Below are positions 1 to 8,701 of a DNA stretch of 24,738 nucleotides, piece by piece; position 1 is the stretch's first letter, and each line of letters starts with the position of its first letter. The DNA is from Phaeoceros laevis. Lineage: Eukaryota; Anthocerotophyta; Anthocerotopsida; Notothyladales. A program made the translations under genes and the position numbers. Under the pieces are notes generated by a model, which saw only the letters and a list, made by a program, of their open reading frames with translations, made no database searches and was not told where the DNA came from. Where the stretch lies: positions 1-24,738 of the forward strand of contig JBNGIQ010003924.1 in assembly GCA_049999765.1 (NCBI GenBank), given 5' to 3'.

Positions 1-803
1 GTAAAGACCATTAACCTGATATGTGCTTGCAATGTGTTTGGCAGACTCTCAGAAAGCTCGGAAGTGGATACTTTAGAAGTGGCCCGGGCTCCTGTTTCCT
101 AGTTCTGAATGGTCTTGTACTTCCTTGCGGTTGAGTGGATTTGCCAGAGGCGATGACGAAAAATCTGTAGCGTTTACAGTGCAACGGTGAAGGAGACGGA
201 GTCCTCCTCGAGGTATTGTGGCTATTCTCACTCAGAAAATCTGGACAACAAGAGGACAGCATGACCTTCCGGATTTGCTATCGTTTTCAAATTGTTGTTA
301 TGTAAGCATCTTTTTATTCTTAATGTCAGGAAGGCACTAAAGTTTGGGCACATTTAGTACATCCGTGTATGGCCAGGTAATGTCCTAAGTCCGCCAGCAG
401 TTTTAAGCAGTTAACTGCACTGCGTACCATACATGCCCGCTTGGAGCCCAATCTCCAAATCAGAGTCGGCAGCCGCTCCCTCTGCTTCTTCAGGATTCTC
501 CTTTGTGCCACCTCCTTGTTTTTTTCCCATGACGAAGTCGAGCTTGGCCAGCCTTGATCCCAATTCTAGAGAATGTCTCACTCGACTCGCTCCCTTGCAC
601 TTACACCGATCAGACATTCAGAAAGGGAGACGGAGTGACGGACACCGAAGTTCGATTTTCCGGATTCGGAGGTACTGTTTCGCAATGAAGGGAGCAAACC
701 GAAGTTACTGAACCTCTGGAATAGAGCCACAAACTTATCGTTGGGCAACGTTCTCGGTTTGTCCCTTAACTCGTCCATCTTCGTAGTCTACCTGTGGGGC
801 GAC
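1..803. other. Flanking region upstream of the F-box gene
   Basis: No gene is supported here. All open frames are short (under about 95 codons), overlap on both strands and carry no recognisable domain. The right part must hold the promoter and 5' untranslated region of the F-box gene, but I see no clear TATA box close to its ATG. A frame continuous with the F-box protein is open for 21 codons before the ATG at 804. It has no ATG of its own, so it was not used as a start. Confidence 0.5.
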
Positions 804-2138
804 ATGGAGGACCTTGGTGCAGGGACGGCGGCTATGTCCATTGCGGAGGCGACGGCGTTCAATGCGCTCTCTAAGGACCTGGTTCGCAACATACTGGCAC
901 GGTTACCTCCACCTAGCTTGGCCATCTCCAGATGCGTTTGCTCCACATGGAACCAGATTGTGTCCTCTCAACCACCAAGCCAGGCACCGCCGGCGTGGTG
1001 CTTCCTTCTCTCGGGACTCATGCTCTACGAGTTGCCGGAGAGCTTCGGCAGAATGTGCGCCATGAAACCCTACGCCTACACCTCGGCTTCCTGCTGGGTC
1101 TACAGTCCCTCCGACACCAGGTGGTTTGCTCTGCCACCGCCGGAGCCGGAGATTCCTGATGCAGGCTTCTTCAACGAGTACGTGACATCCTCGGGCTCTG
1201 GGGGCCTGGTTGCCTTTCAACCGGGAGGTGATGAGCATGTGTGCACCGACTTCTGGGTTGGAAACCCTCTTACCAACAAGTGGCGGGTCATTCCCTGGCC
1301 AATACCACGGGAGGAGGAGGAGGACGATGATGACGACGACGAGGAAGATGATAAGGGGCATGTGACGCAGCTAGCGTTTGATGAAATGTCCAGGTGCTAC
1401 AAAATTGTGGTGTTTCTGGTGAAGCGGGCGGAGCAGTTCTGTCCTCTGCCTGATGTGTTTTGGGCTACTCATGTCTACGACTCTGCCTCTCGTACCTGGA
1501 CGGCCAGGGCTACCATGTCACAGAGGCGTCCTGTCACCAACGGCAGCTGTTATTTGGATGGCATAGTGTATGTTTTGCAGTGGTACGATGAGCGGAAGAC
1601 AAAATTGCAAGTTCTGGCATATCACGTCGACAGGGATGAGTGTTCTGTTGCCATTCCTGCTGCTCCCTTTCGGTGCCCTAATTCTGCTCAGAGATTGGAG
1701 GCCGTTTTCCACATGACGGTGAAGAAAGACGGCTCTGCAGGTTCGAGGCTGGTGCTGGAGTTTCTGGGAGCTGTCAGTTTGGCAAATGAAAGGTTCTATG
1801 TGGATAGCATGTGCCTTTTCAAGTACGATGCAGCCAATGTTTGCTGGGTGGGTGACACGAAAGGCCAGTGTAGAGTTCGCAATTTCTACTCAAAGTCTCT
1901 TCTGTCCACTGACGTGTACCTGCACTCGTGTGGACAATCTGGGAACGCCTTTCTGAGTCCTCATCACAGCAAGGACTCCGGTGGGCTGCTAGTTTATGAC
2001 TCAACAACAGCTCAGGGAACCTACTTGGTTCATCCAGGTTATGGTGCCCATCCGATAAGCAGGGAAACGGACAGGAACGCAACATCCCTGACCAGCAGTG
2101 TTGGCAGCTTCATCCCCAGGCTAGACGTGGAACCCTAG
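804..2138 (+). CDS. F-box protein with a beta-propeller-like C-terminal region
   Basis: Intronless gene for 444 residues. The start is the first in-frame ATG; the open frame reaches back to a TTG at 741, which a plant would not use. An F-box lies at about residues 19-57: leucine-rich, with an LPP turn, then a C-x-C-S-T-W segment that fits the Skp1-binding surface. The rest has features of plant F-box/kelch proteins, such as aromatic-rich strands, W-V-Y-x-P and N-P-L-T-N-K-W. By family knowledge it would be the substrate receptor of an SCF (Skp1-Cullin-F-box) ubiquitin ligase; the substrate is unknown. Unusual is a run of about 14 Glu/Asp residues near residue 170-182, encoded by a purine-rich near-repeat. 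No frameshift or internal stop was seen. The family call is firm; which F-box subfamily is not. Confidence 0.85.
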   Translation: MEDLGAGTAAMSIAEATAFNALSKDLVRNILARLPPPSLAISRCVCSTWNQIVSSQPPSQAPPAWCFLLSGLMLYELPESFGRMCAMKPYAYTSASCWVYSPSDTRWFALPPPEPEIPDAGFFNEYVTSSGSGGLVAFQPGGDEHVCTDFWVGNPLTNKWRVIPWPIPREEEEDDDDDDEEDDKGHVTQLAFDEMSRCYKIVVFLVKRAEQFCPLPDVFWATHVYDSASRTWTARATMSQRRPVTNGSCYLDGIVYVLQWYDERKTKLQVLAYHVDRDECSVAIPAAPFRCPNSAQRLEAVFHMTVKKDGSAGSRLVLEFLGAVSLANERFYVDSMCLFKYDAANVCWVGDTKGQCRVRNFYSKSLLSTDVYLHSCGQSGNAFLSPHHSKDSGGLLVYDSTTAQGTYLVHPGYGAHPISRETDRNATSLTSSVGSFIPRLDVEP

Positions 2139-2867
2139 GAGGTAGCCAAGTGTATGAGATGTTGGTCGACCACTCGGGGCCACGGCAGGTTTAACCTAAG
2201 AGGAGCATTTGTTGTTGTTTCCTTCAAATGCCTTCCTCCAAGTTATGTGTCGACTCGTCATAGGAAAAGATGCTTTGGAAAGCAATCTTGAGGACTTCAA
2301 CAAGTAAGCACTACAGTGGGCAAGCAGGGCTTGCCCACTGTTCTCGGTGAGCTAACGTCATTGTCCTAGCCGCCTGGAGCACAGTGTCTGTGGTTCAAAA
2401 ACCCTGAACTCGACATTCCCCAGGTTACGTATGCTACCTATGAATTGTACTGTAGGCTGCTTCTGAGCGGCCTCCTTTGAACGAAGTATGGGATCAGTAC
2501 ATGGTCAAACTAGCGAGGCAAAAACACTCAAGGAAAAGGTAATGAAACACAAAGGCCAAACTAAAAGAAGCAAAGAAGCGTCAACAGCCCTAATAGGTAC
2601 TGGCTCCGGACCTCTAACTCACATTTCCTCCAAGCACTACCGTAATTATTTGACTAAGGGGTCGGACTTAAACGTTGGAACTCTGAAGCCCCGACATGCT
2701 GATGAGGATGTGATGACAAGGCGCCACGTTAGGAGCTCGAAACACACTTGCCACGCCCCGCGTTTTTCGCCTCTCGGGAGGAAGCTCTGTCGAGCACAAG
2801 AAAGCTGGATTTCTTATGCTGGAGACAGCAGTCTGTGTGCCTGCTTTTCTTCGTCTCGGATGCCGTC
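2139..2867. other. F-box gene 3' flank and intergenic DNA
   Basis: This is noncoding by my reading. It should carry the 3' untranslated region of the F-box gene, including the hairpin at 2313-2341, and then the promoter of the small gene starting at 2868. A 155-codon frame starting at 2488 is basic in its first half, shows no domain and runs through the proposed gene in another frame, so it was not accepted. Confidence 0.45.
2313..2341. repeat. Perfect inverted repeat (13-bp stem, 3-nt loop)
   Basis: The arms at 2313-2325 (ACAGTGGGCAAGC) and 2329-2341 (GCTTGCCCACTGT) are exact reverse complements around the loop AGG. It lies about 175 bases after the F-box stop codon, probably within the 3' untranslated region. 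The stem is shorter than a typical plant microRNA precursor arm, so a local RNA structure is the simplest reading. Confidence 0.75.
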
Positions 2868-3358
2868 ATGTCTCGAGCTGCGCCATCAGTACGCGCCGCG
2901 GCAGCAGGGATCACAGCAGCAGTTACTGCTGTGGCTGCCTCGTTGCTGGTTGTGAATCAGGCCTCCCCTCCGGCAACCCTTCCATCCTCCGGGAATCTGG
3001 CCACTGTGCTGGACACCTTATGCCAAGGTTTACTGAATTCTGGCTTCATTCATGTGTAGGCTTCCACTTGCCTCCAGGATTAGAAGCGCATTTGAAGCAC
3101 TGGCTGTGCATGTGCAGACAATCAGCTGGAGCCAGAATGCGATTGCGCACCTCTGTGGAATTGCATCGAGAGAGGGGAAGGCGGATGCGGGATGCTGGAA
3201 TCTAAGCTCCGAGAGTGCTTGGCGAGAAACAGGGTAAACCGGTGTGCAGCTTGCGCAGCTTGCTTGTCTGTCAAGATCTAACCAGCATGTAGGGTGGCAC
3301 ATGGAGGTTGTAATTCGTTGTCCTCTTTTCCATTTGCTTCTGGTTGCAGAAAGGATGA
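2868..3358 (+). CDS. Small cysteine-rich membrane-anchored protein, three-exon model
   Basis: Proposed exons are 2868-3027, 3118-3233 and 3350-3358, giving 94 residues. The introns have consensus ends (AAG|GTTTAC, TGTGCAG|AC, AGG|GTAAAC, GGTTGCAG|AA) and matching phases. Residues about 8-31 are an Ala/Val-rich hydrophobic segment, a likely signal anchor or organelle-targeting helix. Exon 2 encodes C-D-C-A-P-L-W-N-C, a G-G-C, and a C-x9-C (C-G-M-L-E-S-K-L-R-E-C). This resembles the helix-Cys pattern of small mitochondrial CHCH-type proteins, although a proper twin C-x9-C is not present. The third exon adds only two codons and a stop. Another frame of exon 3 stays open to 3462 (K-G-A-E-K-F-K...) but does not fit the exon 2 phase. 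I do not recognise the gene; the model is inferred without transcript support. Confidence 0.45.
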
Positions 3359-4622
3359 AGGGAGCTGAGAAGTTCAAGTTGAGAGCTGCCATGCAACAGA
3401 AAGTGCAAGGAACTGGCAACATCCGCTTCTCCCATGGGAGACCATTGCTTCCTATTTTGTGATTGAAGAGTGCGTTACTCTGCTGCCAAAGCTCCTGTTC
3501 GGACGCGTCATCGCGATGACCACTGTTTTATGGATCGGCCTTGTAATCGCTAAAGCCGCAAGGGGATGAAAATATGGCGGGCGGATGCATGGATAAAGAA
3601 AGTCACCGGCTCAAGAAGAGCTCCGGAGATGACGAGTGGCCTGGGGAGCACCTGTGGTGGACAAATTGTTTAGCATTCTTCCCATATTGAACTTTGACCT
3701 TCCTGTGAAAGCGGTCACAGCAAATTAGAGATGGATGTTTGAATGATTGAATGTTTCGCTAGGTCTTGTGCATATAGACACGGACAAAATGATACTATGC
3801 AGCTGCTATTTTAATGCATTCCATGTAGCTATTTCCTTGCCTCGGCTGCCAAACGAGCTGTGTGAGCAGGATAACACCAAGTCGCCTTCCATGCTCTCTA
3901 GTCTCTACATTGCCTACGCCTAAGCAGGAACTTGGACCACTGCTGTGACCAAGGAAATGCCCTAGAGTCGTCCTGTGTGTTGGCGCGTAATCTGTAAAAA
4001 TACATTCCCTTTCAAAACGAACCCACGCCTTCGATTGCACTCAGGCATCACGCAGCTATACCGGAGTTGCTGGGCACCTGGAAGCGATGTGTTTGGCTGT
4101 TTGGCTAGAGCATCCTCCACCCACAGCTGGAGGAAAGGTGCTGGGATGTCGATTCTTTCTAGTGGAGCCAGTCCAGTCGTAGTTTCCAGGGTGCGATGGC
4201 TGCCGAAATGGCCGACGAGTCAGGACCTCCTTGAAGGACTGAATTCGGTGGACTTGCCCGCCCTCCTAGAGATTGCTGGCACGCTGCCGGCTTTAAGAGT
4301 TCCTTAGACCACACTGTGGCCAGGTCTAGCCATGTCGGGAACTGGTCAACACAGTTGCAGGATGCCTTCAAGCTGGAATTGCAAAATGCACTTCGTTGTG
4401 GTATGTGCAAGAGTGAGATGTATGGATCCGAGTGAGCTTGACCCTGGAGACAGCAACCGACTGTCCAAGGGGAGGCAGAAGGTGCGTTTGGACAATGTGT
4501 GCACGGCCCATTCACAACCGTGGGATGAAAGGCTGGGCAAGGTAGTATGTGTTCATCACCTCCAGCAGATTTGGTGCCTTGTGAATTAGTTCTGGAGAAG
4601 CCGAGGCAGGAAAGATGGATCA
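3359..4622. other. Intergenic DNA before the PPR gene
   Basis: I see no supportable gene in this stretch of about 1.26 kb. Frames of 60-154 codons occur on both strands and overlap each other, as expected by chance at this base composition. None shows a domain. The right end should contain the promoter and leader of the PPR gene. Confidence 0.5.
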
Positions 4623-7600
4623 ATGTTTACTGTATTATCCCTGCAGAGAAGTTCCCGCCACCCAGACCTTAGGCACAGAAGAGCCAGTAAATATTTCCGG
4701 CTGCACAGCTCATACAAACCGCTACTGGTCATTTCACGGCTAACCACCTTGGATTCTGGCGAGGTACGTAGCTTGTCGAGGAGACCAGGTCTCGAACTCA
4801 TCATGTTCTGTGAGGAAGGGCAGCTAGAAAAGGCGCTGGGTACCATGTACCGCATGGACGAACTGGGAACTGTTCCTTCGGTGGACATGTATAGGTGTCT
4901 TCTTAAGGCCTGCAGCAAAAAGAGGGCCCTGACTCAGGCTAAGCAAGTGCATGCTCATCTCGCTAAAAATGGGTTGGAGCTCACTAGATTTCTTGGCGAA
5001 TCTGTGGTGAGCACCTTTGTGAAGTGTGGTGGCCTTGAGGACGCCCTCCAAGTGTTTCAGAAATTGCCTGACCGAACTGTTGTTTCCTGGACGGCCATGA
5101 TTTCAGGGTACACTAGCTCTGGGCAAGGCCAGGAGGCTCTGAGAATGTATCACCGTATGAAGGAGGAAGGTGTGAAGCCAGGCAAATACACATTCGCCAG
5201 CCTACTGAAAGCTTGTGGCAGCGTAGCCGACCTGGAAGAGGGCAGACGCATACATGCTGATGCTGTAACATTCGAATGCGAGCTGGAGCTGTTTGTAGGT
5301 ACATGTTTGATAGACATGTATGCCAAGTGTGGGAGCATTATGGACGCCCAACATGTATTTGACAGGTTATTGCAACGGGATGTGGTGTCATGGAATGCAA
5401 TGCTTGCTGGATATGCTCAGATGGGTCAAGGTGAGAAGGCCTTGGAGCTTTACCGGCAGATGCAAAAGGAGGGCATCAGTGCTGATGATCGTACCTTTGT
5501 CAGTGCATTGCAGGCATGTGGCAGCCTTGCTGAAAATGAAGAAAGTTCCCCTGTAGATGGGCAATTGCTGAAAGTGAAGTCATTGGGAGTTGGTGAAGCT
5601 ATACATGCTGAAGCTCGAAAGAGGGGCTACGAATCGGATGTGTTTGTTGCTAGCACCCTTGTCAGTATGTACGGAAAGTGTGGAAGCATTGTGCACGCGC
5701 AAGATGTCTTTACGGGATTATCCCACCCGAATGTTGTGTCATGGAATGCTATGCTTGCTACATACACACAACAGGACCAAGCAGAGAAGGCTTTGCAGCT
5801 TTTTAGCCAAATGAGAGAGGAGAGAGTCCGGCCTAATGCCCGCACCTTCGTCAGTGTAATCCAGGCATGTGGCATGGTAGCAGACAATAAAACTGCCAGC
5901 ATAGCAGGGGGACTAAAGCCTCTGGAAATGGGAAAGGCCTTACACGCAGAAGCTGGAAGGATGGGCTTTGGTGGGGATATCTTTGTTGCTAATGCACTGA
6001 TTAGTATGTATGGGAAGTGCGGGAGCCTTGTGAATGCACAAGAGGTTTTTGATGGGCTTTCACAGCGGGACGTGGTCTCATGGAATGCAATCCTTATGAC
6101 ATATGTTGAGCACGGGCTAGCAGAGGAGGCATTGGAGTTGTATGCCCAAATGTTGGTGGAAGGTGTGAGTCCAGATAATCGGACATATGTTCCTGTTCTC
6201 CAAGTATGCGGCATGACTGCTGAGAGGGATGAACATGTTAAAATTCTGGAGGGCCAATCAACTAGAGTTGAGTCTTTTTTGAAGGGCCAGGCAATTCATG
6301 CTGAAGCTTGGAAGAGGGGTTTTCAGTCAGATCCATTTGTTGGTAGTGCTCTTGTTGGTATGTATGTCAAATGTGGGAGCATGGTGGATGCACAAAGTGT
6401 ATTTGATGGCTTGTCTCACCAAGATGGTTTATCATGGAATGCGATGGTAGCAGGGTATGCCCAGGGCCAAGGAGAGAAGGCTTGGCAGCTGTATCAAAAG
6501 ATGCGACAGGAAGGCATAAGTGCTAATGACCGTACCTTTGTCAGTGCACTGCAGGCATGTGGAAGCCTTGCTGAAACAGAAGAGGGCACTTTTGTATCCA
6601 TGCAGTTTCTTAAAGTAGACTCCTTGACCAGAGGGAAGGCCTTACATGCTGAAGCTTCCACGAGAGGTTACCTGGATGTATTTGTTAATAGCACCCTTGT
6701 CAGTGTATATGGGAAGTGTGGGAGCATTGTGGATGCAGAAACTGTGTTCCGTGGGCTTTGCCAGCAGAATGTGGTTTCATGGAATGTGATGCTTGCAGCA
6801 TACTTGCGCCAGGGAAAAGTCGAGGATGCTTTGCAGCTGTATGGAGGCATGCAAGAGGCAGGAGTCAGCCCAGATTCTCGCACATTTATGCGTGTTATCC
6901 AAGCTTGTGGTGTGCTAGCAGATGAAGAAGCAGGTGTTTTAGAGGGGAGGTCGTTGAAAGGAACTGCCCTGTGGATGGGGAAGGCAGCACATGCAGAATT
7001 CAGGGTACTGGGTTTTGACATTGAAGCATATGTTGGTTCTGCCCTCATTAGTATGTACGGTAAGTGTGGGAGCATTTTGGATGCACAGAACGTGTTTGAT
7101 GAACTGTGCCACAGAGATATTGTATCATGGAATGCAATGCTCGCAGCATATGGTCAGGATGGTCAAGCCGACCAAGCGGCAAGGCTTTATGCTCAAATGA
7201 TGGCAGAAGGTTTCAGTCCAAATGAGACCACATATGTGTGTCTCTTGCAGGCCTCAGGCAATGCAGGATCCCTGCAGATGTGTTCTGAGATTCATCATCA
7301 CCTAGCTTCTACTAGAACAGGGTTAAGTCTCTTGCTAGCCAACTCTCTAATTCATAACTACGGAAAATGCGCAAGGATGGTACTTGCTCAAGATGTGTTC
7401 AACTCACTCTCCCAGCCTGATGTGGTGTCATGGAATGCATTGATTGCTGGGTATGCCCGAGAAGGTGACTGTGAGGCCAGCTTCCACTATTATGAGGAGA
7501 TGCTGGGGGCAGGTGACAAGCCAAATGGAGTCACATTTCTTTCACTACTTTCTGCATGCAGTCATGCTGGCTTGGCGGAGAAAGGTGTTGAGTACTTCGA

Positions 7601-8084
7601 TTCCATGACTAAAGACCATGGCATAAATCCAGATAATGAGCATTACGTCTGCATTGTGGATCTCCTTGGGCGTGGAGGATACTTCTCAGTAGTTGAAATC
7701 CTGCTTTCCCATATGCCGATTGAGCCTGATCTGCCCATGTGCTTATGTTTGCTGAACGCATGCCGTAAGCATGGGAATGTCGTGCTTGCGGAGCGGGCGT
7801 TCCAATGGGCAGTGGCTCTACAACCGAGCCAAGGTACTGCGTATCTTGTCATGTCGACCATCTATGCCAATGCTGGGCTGTGGGATAGTGCGCAGGAGGT
7901 GGAGAAGCGGAGACAGAAGGCAGCTGCACAGAGGGACTGTGGCCAGACATGGATCCAACATGATCAGGAAACACATGTATTTGTGGTAGGAGTTTGTGAT
8001 CATTCCATGCAAGGTCAGATATGTGGCCTAGTGACAACGATTGGCTTGAAGCTGATGAACAAGACGAATAACCGTCATGACTAG
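4623..8084 (+). CDS. PLS-class pentatricopeptide repeat protein, E/E+ type without DYW
   Basis: Intronless, intact gene for 1153 residues. The first about 45 residues are rich in Arg, Ser and His with few acids, as in plastid or mitochondrial transit peptides. Eight copies of a V-V-S-W-N-A-M-type motif (one diverged to G-L-S-W) lie near residues 153, 254, 371, 484, 602, 716, 833 and 934, so there are about eight P-L-S repeat triplets. From about residue 1020 follow E-motif features (P-D-L-P-M..L-L-N-A-C-R-K-H-G-N, then Y-L-V-M-S-T-I-Y-A-N-A-G). The E+ stretch T-W-I-Q...T-H-V-F-V-V-G comes next, and the protein ends about 30 residues later with no deaminase domain. By family knowledge such proteins bind organellar RNA one base per repeat and often guide C-to-U editing, with deaminase supplied in trans. 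Target RNA cannot be read here. Middle repeats carry extra linkers (see findings). Confidence 0.93.
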   Translation: MFTVLSLQRSSRHPDLRHRRASKYFRLHSSYKPLLVISRLTTLDSGEVRSLSRRPGLELIMFCEEGQLEKALGTMYRMDELGTVPSVDMYRCLLKACSKKRALTQAKQVHAHLAKNGLELTRFLGESVVSTFVKCGGLEDALQVFQKLPDRTVVSWTAMISGYTSSGQGQEALRMYHRMKEEGVKPGKYTFASLLKACGSVADLEEGRRIHADAVTFECELELFVGTCLIDMYAKCGSIMDAQHVFDRLLQRDVVSWNAMLAGYAQMGQGEKALELYRQMQKEGISADDRTFVSALQACGSLAENEESSPVDGQLLKVKSLGVGEAIHAEARKRGYESDVFVASTLVSMYGKCGSIVHAQDVFTGLSHPNVVSWNAMLATYTQQDQAEKALQLFSQMREERVRPNARTFVSVIQACGMVADNKTASIAGGLKPLEMGKALHAEAGRMGFGGDIFVANALISMYGKCGSLVNAQEVFDGLSQRDVVSWNAILMTYVEHGLAEEALELYAQMLVEGVSPDNRTYVPVLQVCGMTAERDEHVKILEGQSTRVESFLKGQAIHAEAWKRGFQSDPFVGSALVGMYVKCGSMVDAQSVFDGLSHQDGLSWNAMVAGYAQGQGEKAWQLYQKMRQEGISANDRTFVSALQACGSLAETEEGTFVSMQFLKVDSLTRGKALHAEASTRGYLDVFVNSTLVSVYGKCGSIVDAETVFRGLCQQNVVSWNVMLAAYLRQGKVEDALQLYGGMQEAGVSPDSRTFMRVIQACGVLADEEAGVLEGRSLKGTALWMGKAAHAEFRVLGFDIEAYVGSALISMYGKCGSILDAQNVFDELCHRDIVSWNAMLAAYGQDGQADQAARLYAQMMAEGFSPNETTYVCLLQASGNAGSLQMCSEIHHHLASTRTGLSLLLANSLIHNYGKCARMVLAQDVFNSLSQPDVVSWNALIAGYAREGDCEASFHYYEEMLGAGDKPNGVTFLSLLSACSHAGLAEKGVEYFDSMTKDHGINPDNEHYVCIVDLLGRGGYFSVVEILLSHMPIEPDLPMCLCLLNACRKHGNVVLAERAFQWAVALQPSQGTAYLVMSTIYANAGLWDSAQEVEKRRQKAAAQRDCGQTWIQHDQETHVFVVGVCDHSMQGQICGLVTTIGLKLMNKTNNRHD

Positions 8085-8701
8085 TTTCGCTGGGTCCAAG
8101 GACCTGAGGCAATTGCAACCTAAACCGGGAAAGCAGTGGTGTTATTCCCAAAATCTTCCAATTGGATTGTATATCTTGTACATTTAGCTTCTAGTGGGAC
8201 ACCGGTTAGAACTTATCAGCGGCAAAAGGAATGTTGATTCTATGCTGAAGTCTAGATAGTTAGTACGAGTATTGTTCCTTGGGCAAGACAGGTGCACTCC
8301 AATCACGAAGTGCACAAGATACTCTCTGCAGCTTTTGGTGATTTGTGGCAAAACAACTGATACGGAAACTTTGGCAGCGGGTATATGTACATTATCATCC
8401 AAATACTTCACAAAAATGAGTATGTACCGGAGCATGTGCTCTCCAAGTTGGGTCCAACACCTATAAGAATCTCAATGTTTTTGCGGTCTATTGTTACATA
8501 GCTGCTACTGTACACACAATCTCGGTACTCTACACGAGTCTCTTGCATGCTAGATATGGACCAGGTAACATGAACAGGCATGTGCTATCCGCATAGACAC
8601 CATCTGCTCTGCTTTCTTGTTCAGATTGATATACGATATCCAGAATTCCACGAAGCACTTGGTAATTCTCTGCAAAAACGTACAATGTACAGGGCTACAG
8701 T
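8085..8701. other. Convergent intergenic region (PPR and paladin 3' ends)
   Basis: The PPR gene ends from the left and the paladin gene ends from the right. About 617 bases between the stop codons must hold both 3' untranslated regions. I saw no further coding signal and no canonical AATAAA that clearly belongs to either gene. Confidence 0.6.

Noticed and set aside
903-1361. Minus-strand frame of 152 codons in the F-box gene
   Set aside because: It is antisense to a clear F-box coding sequence and has no domain of its own.
2488-2955. 155-codon plus-strand frame
   Set aside because: It has no domain and low protein character, and it overlaps the better-supported spliced gene in another frame.
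3244-3462. Frame containing K-G-A-E-K-F-K-L-R-A-A-M as a third exon
   Set aside because: It looks protein-like, but joining it to exon 2 at 3233 through the acceptor at 3349 breaks the phase. The in-phase join stops after two codons instead.
5627-6214. Long minus-strand frame (195 codons) inside the PPR gene
   Set aside because: It is the antisense shadow of repeated PPR codons; the same pattern recurs at 6668-7075. The plus strand is fully explained.
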